Shown piece after piece: positions 38,136 to 47,659 of a stretch of DNA of 64,000 nucleotides. The position numbers and the translations under genes were made by a program. The notes beneath the pieces were generated by a model that worked only from the letters and a program-made list of their open reading frames with translations, ran no database searches and had not been told where the DNA came from. Origin of the DNA: Candidatus Gastranaerophilales bacterium. Lineage in GTDB: Bacteria > Cyanobacteriota > Vampirovibrionia > Gastranaerophilales > Gastranaerophilaceae. The stretch's first letter is position 1; each line of letters starts with the position of its first letter. Where the stretch lies: positions 1-64,000 of the forward strand of contig CALUYS010000005.1 in assembly GCA_944325065.1 (NCBI GenBank). Direction: 5' to 3'.

Positions 38136-39011
38136 TTGTCGAAAAATATAAAATTAGCTAAAACAGCAGGTTTTTGTTATGGTGTGAAACGAGCTGTTGA
38201 AACAACTAAAAAGTTAAAATCTGAAAATCCGACTAAAAATGTTTGCGTATTAGGCGAACTTATACATAATCAAAATGTTATAAGTGAACTTGAAAATCTT
38301 GGTATCAAAACAATAAGTGATAATGATTTTGAGGATATATCAGATATTTGTATAATAAGAAGTCATGGAGCTACACCAGATGTATTTGAAATTTTAATGT
38401 CTAAAAATACCCAAATTGTAGATATGACCTGTCCTGATGTTAAAAAAGTACAGCAAAAAGCTATAGAACTTGTGCAAAATGGCTTTTTGCTTATTATTCT
38501 TGGGAAAAGTGACCATCCTGAAGTTATTGCTATAAAAGCTAATGCCCAAAAATATTCAAAAGATGATGAAATATTTGTTGTGTCAAATTTAAACGAATTA
38601 AAAGAACTTGAAGCAAAAATAAAATTACATAAAAAAATAGGTGTTGTTATTCAAACTACACAAAAACTAGAACTTTTAAAGGAAACTGTGAATTATTTAA
38701 TACCAATAGTCAAAGATTTACGTGTTTTTAATACTATATGTCCTTCAACAACATCTCGTCAAAACGAAGCAAAAAATATAGCTCAAGAATCAGATCTTAT
38801 GGTTGTTGTTGGAAGTAAAAAAAGTGCAAACACAACTCATTTGGCTGAAATACTTAAAGAGCTAACAAATACTATTCATATCGAATCACAAAATGAGCTC
38901 TATTTATATAAAGATGTAATAAATAATGCAAAAAATATAGGTGTGACAGCTGGTGCATCTACGCCAGATAATATCATTGAAAATGTTATTTTAGAGTTGA
39001 GAAAATATTGA
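38136..39011 (+). CDS. ispH: 4-hydroxy-3-methylbut-2-enyl diphosphate reductase
   Basis: A 291-residue Fe-S enzyme, last step of the MEP pathway that dxs begins. The three cluster cysteines lie in AGFCYGVKRAVE (Cys14), DMTCPDVKK and NTICPSTTSRQ. The start is TTG with a weak ribosome site. The stop codon runs directly into the ribosome site of the S1 gene, so the two are co-transcribed. Confidence 0.95.
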   Translation: MSKNIKLAKTAGFCYGVKRAVETTKKLKSENPTKNVCVLGELIHNQNVISELENLGIKTISDNDFEDISDICIIRSHGATPDVFEILMSKNTQIVDMTCPDVKKVQQKAIELVQNGFLLIILGKSDHPEVIAIKANAQKYSKDDEIFVVSNLNELKELEAKIKLHKKIGVVIQTTQKLELLKETVNYLIPIVKDLRVFNTICPSTTSRQNEAKNIAQESDLMVVVGSKKSANTTHLAEILKELTNTIHIESQNELYLYKDVINNAKNIGVTAGASTPDNIIENVILELRKY

Positions 39012-39031
39012 AAGGAGATAAATTAAAAAAT

Positions 39032-40111
39032 ATGACGAAATTAATGGAAAAAAATCAGATTAATAATGAATTTGAAATGTTATTAAATAAACAATTTGAA
39101 AAATCACTTGATGTTGCTCAGGTTGTTCAAGGATGTATTTTGAAACGTGAAAATGACGGGTATCTTGTTGATATCGGTGCTAAAACAGAAGCTTTTTTAC
39201 CTGATAGAGAAATAACAAACAATATTGAAAAAGACCCAGCAAGATTACTTGAAATTGGTTCAAAACACGATGTTTATATTTTAAAGATAAGTGATAATGA
39301 TGATGACCAAATTTTGGTATCATTAAAACGTGTTGAATGTGCTCAAGTTTGGGCTGCTTTAACCGAAGCAAAAGCAAATAATGATACAATTCGTACAAAA
39401 GTTTTATCAAGCGTTAAAGGTGGTGTTATAGTTGATGTTATGGAATTAAAAGGTTTTATACCTTCAAGCCACTTACGTATGGGAGCTCCATTTGACGGGC
39501 TTATTGGTCAAGAACTTGAAGCTAAGGTACTTGAAGCTGATCCTAAGCGTAACAAATTAATATTATCTCAAAGAATGGCAGTTGTTGAACAAAGAGAAGC
39601 TGCTGTTAACGATGTTATTGAAAATCTTGAAATTGACCAAATCATTAATGGTGAAGTTATTCGTCTTGCTGATTTTGGTGCATTTATTGATATAAATGGT
39701 GTCGACGGACTTTTGCCAATCTCTGAAATTTCTTGGGAACGTATTAATCACCCTTCTGATATTTTAAAATTAGGCGAAAAAATCGATGTTAAAATATTAA
39801 AAATAGATTATGACCTAAAACGTATTAGTCTTACTTTAAAACGTATGACTGAAAATCCTTGGGAAGAAGTAAAACAAAAATTTGAAGAAGGTCAAAAAAT
39901 TCAAGGGACTGTTAACAAAGTTACATCCTTTGGTGCGTTTGTTAACATATTCCCAGGAGTTGAAGCTTTGTTACCCTCAGCTGAAATGGTCGGAGAAAAT
40001 CCAAATCCATTTGATTTATATAAAACAGGCGATATCATTGATGTTATAATTAAAAAATTTACACCTGACGAACATCGCATAGCTCTATCTGTAAAAGATA
40101 TTAATCCATAA
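39032..40111 (+). CDS. rpsA: S1 RNA-binding protein, 30S ribosomal protein S1 type
   Basis: About 359 residues with four S1 domains, beginning near VVQGCILKRENDGYLVDIGAKTEAFLP, KVLSSVKGGVIVDVMELKGFIPSSHL, NGEVIRLADFGAFIDINGVDGLLPISEI and QGTVNKVTSFGAFVNIFPGVEALLPSAEM. S1 helps mRNA bind the 30S subunit. AAGGAG is about 14 nt before ATG 39032; a TTG at 39008 in the same frame overlaps ispH and is less likely. Confidence 0.92.
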   Translation: MTKLMEKNQINNEFEMLLNKQFEKSLDVAQVVQGCILKRENDGYLVDIGAKTEAFLPDREITNNIEKDPARLLEIGSKHDVYILKISDNDDDQILVSLKRVECAQVWAALTEAKANNDTIRTKVLSSVKGGVIVDVMELKGFIPSSHLRMGAPFDGLIGQELEAKVLEADPKRNKLILSQRMAVVEQREAAVNDVIENLEIDQIINGEVIRLADFGAFIDINGVDGLLPISEISWERINHPSDILKLGEKIDVKILKIDYDLKRISLTLKRMTENPWEEVKQKFEEGQKIQGTVNKVTSFGAFVNIFPGVEALLPSAEMVGENPNPFDLYKTGDIIDVIIKKFTPDEHRIALSVKDINP

Positions 40112-40132
40112 TTGAAAAATACACAATAAAAA

Positions 40133-40164
40133 AATAAGCGAACGATTTATTTTGTTCGCTTATT
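40133..40164. terminator. Bidirectional terminator after rpsA
   Basis: An 11-bp perfect stem AATAAGCGAAC/GTTCGCTTATT with a 10-nt loop, flanked by A and T runs. It overlaps the end of the convergent YjbR gene. Confidence 0.85.
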
Positions 40165-40489
40165 TTATTAGATTAAAACTATTTAATATTAAATTTTTTA
40201 ATAAATCCTTTGGAGATTTATTCACCTCAACCTTTATCCAATGTTTTTTGTTCATATGCCATGCTGGAGTTATAAAGTCATATTGGTCTTGCAAAATCCA
40301 TGAATCATAAGGCTTACATTTTAAATTAATATAAAGCTTTTGCTCTAATTCAAAAATTAAAGCAAACCATTTTTTGTTTTTTTTGTTGCGAAGAACTGGA
40401 ATATTTTTATATTTTTTATCTTTCCAAGGATAATCAAAAACTGCGTCTTGGTTTATCAAGGAAAACTTTATAAGTTCATCGATATTCAT
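40160..40489 (-). CDS. MmcQ/YjbR family protein
   Basis: A 109-residue single-domain protein: FDYPWKDKKYKNIPVLRNKKNKKWFALIFE, LYINLKCKPYDSWILQ and TPAWHMNKKHWIKVEV follow the family pattern. The fold resembles DNA-binding domains, but its role is unproven. Confidence 0.88.
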   Translation of the reverse strand: MNIDELIKFSLINQDAVFDYPWKDKKYKNIPVLRNKKNKKWFALIFELEQKLYINLKCKPYDSWILQDQYDFITPAWHMNKKHWIKVEVNKSPKDLLKNLILNSFNLIK

Positions 40490-40503
40490 AAAAAAAGTAA
40501 GGT

Positions 40504-41031
40504 TTAATAAATACTTTCCTGAACATCTTCATCATCTTGCATTGAAGCTAAATCTCGACTTATTGATGTGTCAAAATCGTGAGGTAGATTATCAATATCA
40601 GGCCATATAGTTGTTTCATCAAAACGTGAAGCATTTAAATTTTCGCTTGATGACAAATCTGAATTTGAAAAATCAGATTCAAGTAAAATAGCTCCTGCAA
40701 AATCAGCATCTTGAAAATTAGAATATTCAATTGTCCCATAACTAAAATTGGTGCCATTTAATAATGCATTTGAAAAATCACATTCTACAATAGTCGCATG
40801 TGAAAAATTAGATGAAGTTAAATCACAATTTTGAAAATTTATGTTCGTTAAAGTTGCTTCACGAAAATCTACACCTTCTAGATTTACATCCTGAAAATCA
40901 ACATCAGTTAAGGTTAAATTTGAAAAATCTGTTTCAGCTAAATTTGTTTCATCGTCCTTAACTTCATTAAACTTTTCAGGATTTGTCATAATTAAATTAA
41001 CTAAATTTTCTTTTTCTAATTGTCTACCCAT
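40504..41031 (-). CDS. Pentapeptide-repeat protein
   Basis: A 175-residue protein with about 18 consecutive pentapeptides of the A/S-N/D-F/L-S/X-X type (ETDFSNLTLTDVDFQDVNLEGVDF to AILLESDFSNSDLSS), forming a right-handed quadrilateral beta-helix, with an acidic C-terminus. Function unknown. It directly follows the response regulator on the same strand (12-nt gap) and is likely co-transcribed. Confidence 0.9.
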   Translation of the reverse strand: MGRQLEKENLVNLIMTNPEKFNEVKDDETNLAETDFSNLTLTDVDFQDVNLEGVDFREATLTNINFQNCDLTSSNFSHATIVECDFSNALLNGTNFSYGTIEYSNFQDADFAGAILLESDFSNSDLSSSENLNASRFDETTIWPDIDNLPHDFDTSISRDLASMQDDEDVQESIY

Positions 41032-41043
41032 TAAAAACTCCTT

Positions 41044-41691
41044 TTATAAATCTTCCTTTTCTATAATACCCAATTGTATAGCAAGTAAAACAGCCTGAGT
41101 GCGATTTGTTACTTTTAATTTCTTAAAAATAGCATTTAAGTGTGTCTTTATTGTAACATCACGAACAAATAATTTATCAGCAATTTCTTTGTTACTCGCA
41201 CCCTGAGCTAACATACTTATCACTTCTTTTTCACGTTTTGTCAATTGCTCAATATCAACATCAATGGGTATATTTATATTTTGTTCGTTTATTGTTTTCT
41301 TATTCCAACTACTACGACGTAATACTGCATCAATACGTGCAAGAAGATTCGGTAATATGAAAGGTTTAGTAATATAATCATCAGCTCCTGTCTTTAATCC
41401 CATAATTTGTTTTGATTCTTCATTAACTGCTGTTATCATAATTATCGGAATAGTTTTTATTTTATCATTATTACGTATATATTTTAATGTTTGCCAACCA
41501 TCCATTTTTGGCATCATTACATCCAAAAGCACAAGATCATACTTGCCATTTTGCTGACCTGATGTTGTTAGTTTATGCAAAGCCTCAACACCATTTTTCG
41601 CAATATCTACTTCATAACCATACATAGGCAAAGCATCACCTAAATAATTAGGGTTATCATCCACTATCAAAATTTTTGCCATTGAATCCAT
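41044..41691 (-). CDS. NarL/LuxR-type response regulator
   Basis: A 215-residue protein with an N-terminal receiver domain (ILIVDDNP, phospho-acceptor Asp57 in LLDVMMPKMDGW, TGADDYITKPF) and a C-terminal LuxR HTH (QLTKREKEVISMLAQGASNKEIADKLFVRDVTIKTHLNAIFKKL). No histidine kinase is adjacent, so it is an orphan here. ATG 41691 has AGGT upstream; ATG 41682 is an alternative. Confidence 0.95.
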   Translation of the reverse strand: MDSMAKILIVDDNPNYLGDALPMYGYEVDIAKNGVEALHKLTTSGQQNGKYDLVLLDVMMPKMDGWQTLKYIRNNDKIKTIPIIMITAVNEESKQIMGLKTGADDYITKPFILPNLLARIDAVLRRSSWNKKTINEQNINIPIDVDIEQLTKREKEVISMLAQGASNKEIADKLFVRDVTIKTHLNAIFKKLKVTNRTQAVLLAIQLGIIEKEDL

Positions 41692-41727
41692 ATTTATATT
41701 TACCTATATACTTTTCCTAAAATAATT

Positions 41728-42303
41728 CTACTCTAAAACTACCTTTGCTTCAAGATTTACCTTTAAACTTCCATAAATAATCTTTAAATGTTTATTATCA
41801 TCAGGTATAACTTTTGCAAAATTAACAGTTTCCATTCCAAAATCATTATCTGTTATATTTGACGGTACTTTTGCTATAAGTCTATGTCCTTGAAACAAAT
41901 TTATATAATACAAATTTTTTTTTTCATCTACTTTTTGAGCTTCTAATTTATAATACCCTATTGGTATTCTATCTCCTGTTTCATTAACATATGCATTTTG
42001 GGAAAAACAAACAGTTAATGGCTCTTTTAATGTTTCCATAAATATTGACATTTCACTATTACCTTGATTTTCAGGGAGATCTATATATTTATTTTTTTTC
42101 TTTATTTTATTCTCTTTTTTTTCTTGTTTTTTTTTATAATCATTAATTATTTTTTCATAAGCATTATTATCGACCGGTCTATCATATTGAAAGGCATTAT
42201 CAGCTTGGTTAAAATCATCATATTCTGACAAACCAAAACATATATTGTTATTAAAGAAAATTAGAAAATATATTAAAATTGGTATTCCAATTATTTTTTT
42301 CAT
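41728..42303 (-). CDS. Secreted hypothetical protein
   Basis: A 191-residue protein with a signal peptide (MKKIIGIPILIYFLIFFNNNICFG), a lysine-rich stretch near 58-70 (KKKQEKKENKIKKKNK) and a beta-rich C-terminal domain (LTVCFSQNAYVNETGDRIPIGYYKLEAQKV). I do not recognise the family. It is divergent from the TPR gene, 67 bp apart. Confidence 0.7.
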   Translation of the reverse strand: MKKIIGIPILIYFLIFFNNNICFGLSEYDDFNQADNAFQYDRPVDNNAYEKIINDYKKKQEKKENKIKKKNKYIDLPENQGNSEMSIFMETLKEPLTVCFSQNAYVNETGDRIPIGYYKLEAQKVDEKKNLYYINLFQGHRLIAKVPSNITDNDFGMETVNFAKVIPDDNKHLKIIYGSLKVNLEAKVVLE

Positions 42304-42370
42304 AACCTTTTATAAGACCTTTTATACTTATCAAAAATATTGTATAATTAAATATGAGGTATTATATCAT

Positions 42371-44011
42371 ATGAATAGTTTATTATTTATTATTTTAATT
42401 ATTTTTATAATAATTTTAATAATATTGTCAAAAAATATATTTACACAAAATATAGAAAATATCTCATCTTTTGATTTAAACGTTTCAGAAGATGAAATAT
42501 ATGAACACGTTAAAAATTTAATCGATAATAAACAATATGATGCAGCTTATAAAATGGCAAAAAAATACCTTTCTCAAGTCCCACATCACTATAGACTCAG
42601 GTTTTTGATTGCAAAATCATTATATGAAACTTTTTCGAATTATAATGAAGCTATTCATCACTTAAATCTTGTAATAAAAAGTGATAGACGCAATGAAGAT
42701 GCATATTTAATACTTGGTTTTTCTTATCAAGCTTTAAGTCAATATGCTAAAGCAATAGCTGCTTTTAAAAAAGTTCTATCGATAAATTATGAAAATGAAG
42801 ATGCTTTGCTTTCTCTTGGATATTTATACGATTATACAAAACAAAAGAAAAGTGCTTTAAGAATGTATTTAAATTATATACAGTATTCAAATAATCGTGA
42901 TGAAATTTTTAACATTCTACATACAATTTGTAATATTTATATGGATATTAAAAATTGGGAAAATTTAGCTGAATATGCTTTAAAAATTTTAAATATTGAT
43001 GAAAATGACATTGAAGGACTTGAGTTTTTAAAAATTGCTTATACTAATCTTCATATGAATGAAAAAGCTTGTGAAGTTATATCTAAACAAATTGAGCTTT
43101 CACCTGATGATTTTAGTTTATATAAAGAAATAATTAATTTGTATTTTGAAATTGAAAACTATGATGCTGTTTTAGCATACTGTCAAGAATGCATGACTCT
43201 TGATGATGTTGATATAGCTTATATAAAAAATATTCAGGCTAAAACTTTTATTAACACTGATAAAGTTGATCAGTGTTTTGATATCGTTAAAGAAGCTTTA
43301 ACATTAAATCCAAAAGATGTTCAGTTAAAACAAACATTAGCTTGTGCATATTTAAATATAAATGAATTTCAAACATCCATAAACTTATATAACGAGCTTC
43401 TTGATGAAGTTGATCCTTCTGATATTTTATATTTAAAACAAACTATCAGTGATTGTTATTGTTGTTGGGCCAGTTATTTAACCGATAATGATAATTTAAA
43501 TGAAGCTTTTGAAAAATTTTCTCAAGCATTGACTTATAATGATAAAAATCCTGAAATATATTATAATTTAGGTCTTATTGGATTTAAAATAAAAAATTAT
43601 TTTGATGCCCAAAAGCAATTTAGACGAGCGATTGAACTTGCACCAAATGTTGCCAAATATTATATGACATTAGGAGATCTTCAAATTGAAATAGAAAATA
43701 TTTATGATGCAAAGCAATCTTATATTGATGCAATAAGTATGGAACCTGAAAACGCTCAAGCTCAAGCTACTTTGGGTATTTTATATTCAAAAATTAAAGA
43801 TGTTGACAATGCTATTAAACATTTAACTATAGCTGAAAAATTAAACCCTAACGATTGTCAAGTTAAATATAATCTTGGTCTTATTAATGAACTTAATGGT
43901 AATATTAATTTAGCTATTGAAAAATATAATGAAGTTTTAAAACTTGACCCAAATCATGAAGAAGCAAAAAACAGTTTATATTTAATTAACGAATTTAATG
44001 ATTCTCAATAA
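42371..44011 (+). CDS. Membrane-anchored TPR protein
   Basis: A 546-residue protein with one N-terminal helix (SLLFIILIIFIIILIIL) followed by about ten or more tetratricopeptide repeats (for example AYLILGFSYQALSQYAKAIAAFKKVLSIN, PEIYYNLGLIGFKIKNYFDAQKQFRRAIELAP, CQVKYNLGLINELNGNINLAIEKYNEVLKLDP). A scaffold role is likely, but the partner is unknown. ATG 42371 with GAGGT upstream is preferred to an in-frame start at 42245 that would overlap the divergent gene. Confidence 0.88.
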   Translation: MNSLLFIILIIFIIILIILSKNIFTQNIENISSFDLNVSEDEIYEHVKNLIDNKQYDAAYKMAKKYLSQVPHHYRLRFLIAKSLYETFSNYNEAIHHLNLVIKSDRRNEDAYLILGFSYQALSQYAKAIAAFKKVLSINYENEDALLSLGYLYDYTKQKKSALRMYLNYIQYSNNRDEIFNILHTICNIYMDIKNWENLAEYALKILNIDENDIEGLEFLKIAYTNLHMNEKACEVISKQIELSPDDFSLYKEIINLYFEIENYDAVLAYCQECMTLDDVDIAYIKNIQAKTFINTDKVDQCFDIVKEALTLNPKDVQLKQTLACAYLNINEFQTSINLYNELLDEVDPSDILYLKQTISDCYCCWASYLTDNDNLNEAFEKFSQALTYNDKNPEIYYNLGLIGFKIKNYFDAQKQFRRAIELAPNVAKYYMTLGDLQIEIENIYDAKQSYIDAISMEPENAQAQATLGILYSKIKDVDNAIKHLTIAEKLNPNDCQVKYNLGLINELNGNINLAIEKYNEVLKLDPNHEEAKNSLYLINEFNDSQ

Positions 44012-44017
44012 AATTTA

Positions 44018-44046
44018 TTGCTAAAAAACTTAATTTAATGTAAAAT
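44018..44046 (+). promoter_or_regulatory. SRP RNA promoter
   Basis: -35 TTGCTA (44018-44023), 17-bp spacer and -10 TAAAAT (44041-44046), placing the start at about 44053, exactly at the predicted RNA 5' end. Confidence 0.6.
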
Positions 44047-44053
44047 AATAATT

Positions 44054-44327
44054 AAGCCGTGCTCCACGGGGAATTGCAATCCCTTGACCCGAAGTTAATG
44101 CGGGGTGCAGAGACTACTGTGAGGCAGCTATTTACATAATTATCTTGAACTATTATGTTGTTGATAGTTTAAACTTTATACGGCATAAGCCATTGAACCG
44201 TGTCAGGTTAGAAATAAAGCAGCACTAAAATGGTCTAAACTTGTGGGTGTATGATTTTTAAAAAGTAAATATTTTAGTTTGTTAATTATGCTAATATCTC
44301 TCGATAGGTAGAATGCACGGCTTTTTT
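44054..44327 (+). ncRNA. ffs: Large bacterial SRP RNA (with Alu-like domain)
   Basis: Ends AAGCCGTGC (44054) and GCACGGCTT (44315-44323) pair to close the molecule, followed by a T run. The domain IV hallmark is clear near 44190-44230: GTGTCAGG, an apical GAAA loop instead of GGAA, then AAGCAGCACTAA. The 5' part before it is long enough for an Alu domain, as in Bacillus-type RNA. At about 270 nt it is far larger than the roughly 100-nt form. It binds Ffh for co-translational targeting. In Bacillus a similar RNA also lies near dnaX, though here dnaX is on the opposite strand. Confidence 0.85.
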
Positions 44328-44570
44328 ATTGATTTCTAATAATATTACTTGTTTTTTTTTTAGATAAAACTTTTTTATGTTCTTTTATTCAAAATTATAG
44401 ATTCCCCGTTTGAATAAGATATACCACAAACAAAAAATATTAAAATGCACAATTACCAATTTAACAGCTTTAGAAATAAGTTTAGGATAAAGCCGTGGGG
44501 AGGGGGGGAAAAAAAATAACAAAGATTACAGTGCAACAGAAAAAACTTGAATTACAATCAATAAATATTT
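44328..44570. other. Gap between SRP RNA and dnaX with G-rich tract
   Basis: A second AAGCCGTG occurs at 44490, followed by GGGGAGGGGGGG (44497-44508) and an A run. It may be a partial copy of the SRP RNA 5' end. No gene is seen. Confidence 0.4.
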
Positions 44571-46430
44571 TTATGATATTATTTTTCCATCAAATAAATC
44601 AACGATCATTTTTTCTTGGTCAGATAAATTTACATTTTGAGAAGTTGATTTTGTTTTTTTTTCTGTTGCATTATATATACCAAGTTCCTCTTTAAATGTA
44701 TCAAGTTCGTTTTGACTTATTTCTTTTTCTTTTTTTTGTTCTTGTTCTTGAACTGATGAAGGTAATATTTTTTCATTTTCTTCTAATATTTCATTTAAAT
44801 TTATTTTTTCATTATGAATATCATTTTTCAACTTGACATCTACTTCTATATTTTCAACACTAAAATATTTTTTACAAGCGTCATAAAAAGCCTGACTTTT
44901 ATTTTTATCACGTGCTTGTTTTACAAATATTTCTTTATTAAATGAAATAACAACTTTTTCTTTTGACAATGAAATAGGATGAGCTAAACTTGAGTAAAAA
45001 GCACGACTTGGCATTGAATCAATGTTTTTGAGTAAATCACGCCAATGATAATTATCATTTTGAGTGTTATTTGGAACAATAATTTTCCCCATTTTTTGTT
45101 TGTTTAGTTTATCTTCTTCATCAATTCCCTCGTCATTAATGTTTTCTGGTTTTATATTTTCTTTTTGAATTTTAACATTATTATGACTTTTCAAATCTTC
45201 AAATGAAGGTTTTATTATAGTCGGTTGTTGAATATAAGTATTTTCATTAAAACCGTTCGATTGAATAAATGCTTCAAGTTTATTTACTTTTTGAACTAAA
45301 TCAGAAATACTATTAAATTCAACTGATACAATATCAATAATACATAACTCAAGCCATAAGTATCGATTGGTTACATTTTTTATTTCACGTGAATAATATG
45401 ACAATTTTTCAATAATGTAAATAATTTTTTCGTTACTTAAATTTTCTATTTGAGTTTGTATTTTTTCAATATTTTTTGTATCAATTAATGTTAATTCAGC
45501 TATTTGTTGAATATTTTTACAATTTTTAATAATAAGAAGATTACGAAAATATTCAATCAAATTGTTGACAATCCTTAATGGTTCCATGCCTTTATCGAAC
45601 ATTTTGTGAATTTTTTCAATAAGTTTTTCAGCATTATTTGATAAAATCTCATTTGTAAAATCATAAAGGTCTTCGATTGAAATTTTGCCCAAAAGCTCAT
45701 TTACAACGTTTGGGTCAATTGGTTTCTCAGAATTCCCGTTTAATATAGACAACTGGTCAAGCAAGCTTAGAGCATCTCTCATTCCGCCTGTTGAATTTTG
45801 AGCAATAATGTAAAGTGCTTCATCATTTATATTGATTTGTTCAATATCTGAAATATCTCTTAAACGCTTTACAATATCTGCTATATGAATCCGACGAAAG
45901 TCATAACGTTGGCAACGTGAAATAATAGTTTCCAAAACCTTATGTGCTTCGGTTGTTGCAAGGATAAAAATGACGTTTTTTGGCGGTTCTTCAAGTGTTT
46001 TTAAAAGTGCGTTAAAAGCATGATTTGACAACATATGCACTTCATCAATAACATATATTTTAAATTTCCCGTTGACCGGAGCATATTGTATTTTTTCCAA
46101 AATATTTTGAGTATCTTCAACATTACGGTTACTTGCAGCGTCTATTTCTATGACATCTTTTGGAATTGAATTTAAAATATCAAGACAACTTGGACATTTG
46201 CCACAAGGTGTCAAAGTAGGTCCATTAATGCAGTTTAAAGATTTTGCAAGAATCCTTGCCATAGATGTCTTACCTGTACCTCGAGGACCACAAAAAAGAA
46301 ATGCGTGTGCAATTTTCTTTAATTTTATAGCATTAGATAAGGCATTTACAACATGCTCTTGACCAACAACATCAGAAAACATTTGCGGACGATATTTGCG
46401 ATATAAAGGTATATATATTTTACTTTCCAT
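44571..46430 (-). CDS. dnaX: DNA polymerase III subunit gamma/tau
   Basis: A 619-residue clamp-loader ATPase. The Walker A is GPRGTGKT at 48-55, and the zinc module is Cys67-X8-Cys76-X2-Cys79-X2-Cys82. The DEVHMLSNHAFNALLKTLEEPP sensor region follows, then the collar domain and a charged C-terminal region of about 200 residues for tau functions. No poly-A frameshift signal was examined in detail. recR is not adjacent. Confidence 0.96.
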   Translation of the reverse strand: MESKIYIPLYRKYRPQMFSDVVGQEHVVNALSNAIKLKKIAHAFLFCGPRGTGKTSMARILAKSLNCINGPTLTPCGKCPSCLDILNSIPKDVIEIDAASNRNVEDTQNILEKIQYAPVNGKFKIYVIDEVHMLSNHAFNALLKTLEEPPKNVIFILATTEAHKVLETIISRCQRYDFRRIHIADIVKRLRDISDIEQININDEALYIIAQNSTGGMRDALSLLDQLSILNGNSEKPIDPNVVNELLGKISIEDLYDFTNEILSNNAEKLIEKIHKMFDKGMEPLRIVNNLIEYFRNLLIIKNCKNIQQIAELTLIDTKNIEKIQTQIENLSNEKIIYIIEKLSYYSREIKNVTNRYLWLELCIIDIVSVEFNSISDLVQKVNKLEAFIQSNGFNENTYIQQPTIIKPSFEDLKSHNNVKIQKENIKPENINDEGIDEEDKLNKQKMGKIIVPNNTQNDNYHWRDLLKNIDSMPSRAFYSSLAHPISLSKEKVVISFNKEIFVKQARDKNKSQAFYDACKKYFSVENIEVDVKLKNDIHNEKINLNEILEENEKILPSSVQEQEQKKEKEISQNELDTFKEELGIYNATEKKTKSTSQNVNLSDQEKMIVDLFDGKIIS

Positions 46431-46466
46431 AATTACATTATAATTAAAATATACAAACTTAACAAA

Positions 46467-47654
46467 TTAATTTATTAAATGTAACTTCCTACAATGCGGA
46501 CAAGGAATTTTTTGACCTTTTAATTCTTTTGGGATTTTTAATTTTGTGTTACAATCACATTTTATAAAAATATAGTTTTCTAATTTTAACATCGTATCAT
46601 AAGCTTCACGATGATTTAAAATTTCATCATTAATGGTTTGATTTGTAACCGCCGTTGCAACAATTGGAATGATTTTGCTATAATTTGGCTTTTCTATAAT
46701 TTTCTTGCTTACAATATTTGATTTTTTACCCAACACATTTTGATATGAATTATTGTACGCTGCAATGTTGCAAGAATTTAATTTTAAAAGAATTTCAATT
46801 CTTTTCTCAATAGGCGGATGTGTTTCATTTTGATTATTAAAAGGGTTTACAATAAACATAGATGAAGTAATTGAATTGGTATTAACAAAATATGTTTGCT
46901 CTTCATCAATTTTTTTTAAAGCATTAGCTAAAGCAAGAGGATTTCTTGTATATTGAACGGCACAAGCATCTGCTAAGTATTCTCTTTTCTTTGATAGGCA
47001 AGAATAAAATATTTTTGATAACCCAACAATAAAAATAGATACTAACGCAAAAGGAATTATATATATAATTGCTCCCCCATTTTTATAAGAACGTTTACCT
47101 GAAAAACTTCCCTTTATCATTTTTATTGCTAAATCAGAAATAAAGACCATAGAGCCTAACATACAAGATGTAAATAAAAGATAAAGTATATCACGATTTA
47201 TAATATGCGAAATTTCATGAGCTATAACAGCTTGAAGTTCATCACGATTTAACCTTGAAAGCAAACCTTTTGTCACAATTATTGAAGCAGTTTTTGGATC
47301 TTTTCCACTTGCAAAAGCATTTGGAGAATCTTCATCAAGAATATAAATATCAGGAACAGGATTTAACCCCGAAGCAAGCGACATTTCGTATACTATATTA
47401 TACAATTTTGGATAATATGCACGATGTGCATATCTTGCATTCGATAATTTTAAAAATATATTTTTTGCTTTTTTATTTGCAATATATAAAGTTATAAAGA
47501 AATAAGAATAAACAAATATATATACCCAATATGACTTGATGTTATAATATTCAAAAGTTTTTGCAAGGCAAAATGACATTAGACCAAAACATAATGCCAT
47601 TAAAAAAACAAATAAAAATGTTTTTGATTTATTTATGTTTATTAATTCCCACAT
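46467..47654 (-). CDS. M48-family metalloprotease (HtpX-like) with zinc-ribbon tail
   Basis: A 395-residue protein with two N-terminal helices and the catalytic AVIAHEISHIINRD (HExxH). The third ligand region is EYLADACAVQYTRNPLALANAL, and NETHPPIEKRIEIL follows. Residues about 355-395 add a Cys-rich ribbon (CDCNTKLKIPKELKGQKIPCPHC), not found in standard HtpX. Probably acts in membrane-protein quality control. It lies 5 nt after lemA in the same operon. Confidence 0.92.
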   Translation of the reverse strand: MWELININKSKTFLFVFLMALCFGLMSFCLAKTFEYYNIKSYWVYIFVYSYFFITLYIANKKAKNIFLKLSNARYAHRAYYPKLYNIVYEMSLASGLNPVPDIYILDEDSPNAFASGKDPKTASIIVTKGLLSRLNRDELQAVIAHEISHIINRDILYLLFTSCMLGSMVFISDLAIKMIKGSFSGKRSYKNGGAIIYIIPFALVSIFIVGLSKIFYSCLSKKREYLADACAVQYTRNPLALANALKKIDEEQTYFVNTNSITSSMFIVNPFNNQNETHPPIEKRIEILLKLNSCNIAAYNNSYQNVLGKKSNIVSKKIIEKPNYSKIIPIVATAVTNQTINDEILNHREAYDTMLKLENYIFIKCDCNTKLKIPKELKGQKIPCPHCRKLHLIN

Positions 47655-47659
47655 ATCAT

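Noticed and set aside
44495-44695. Plus-strand frame starting in the G-run
   Set aside because: It reads antisense into the 3' end of dnaX and begins in a homopolymer; no support.
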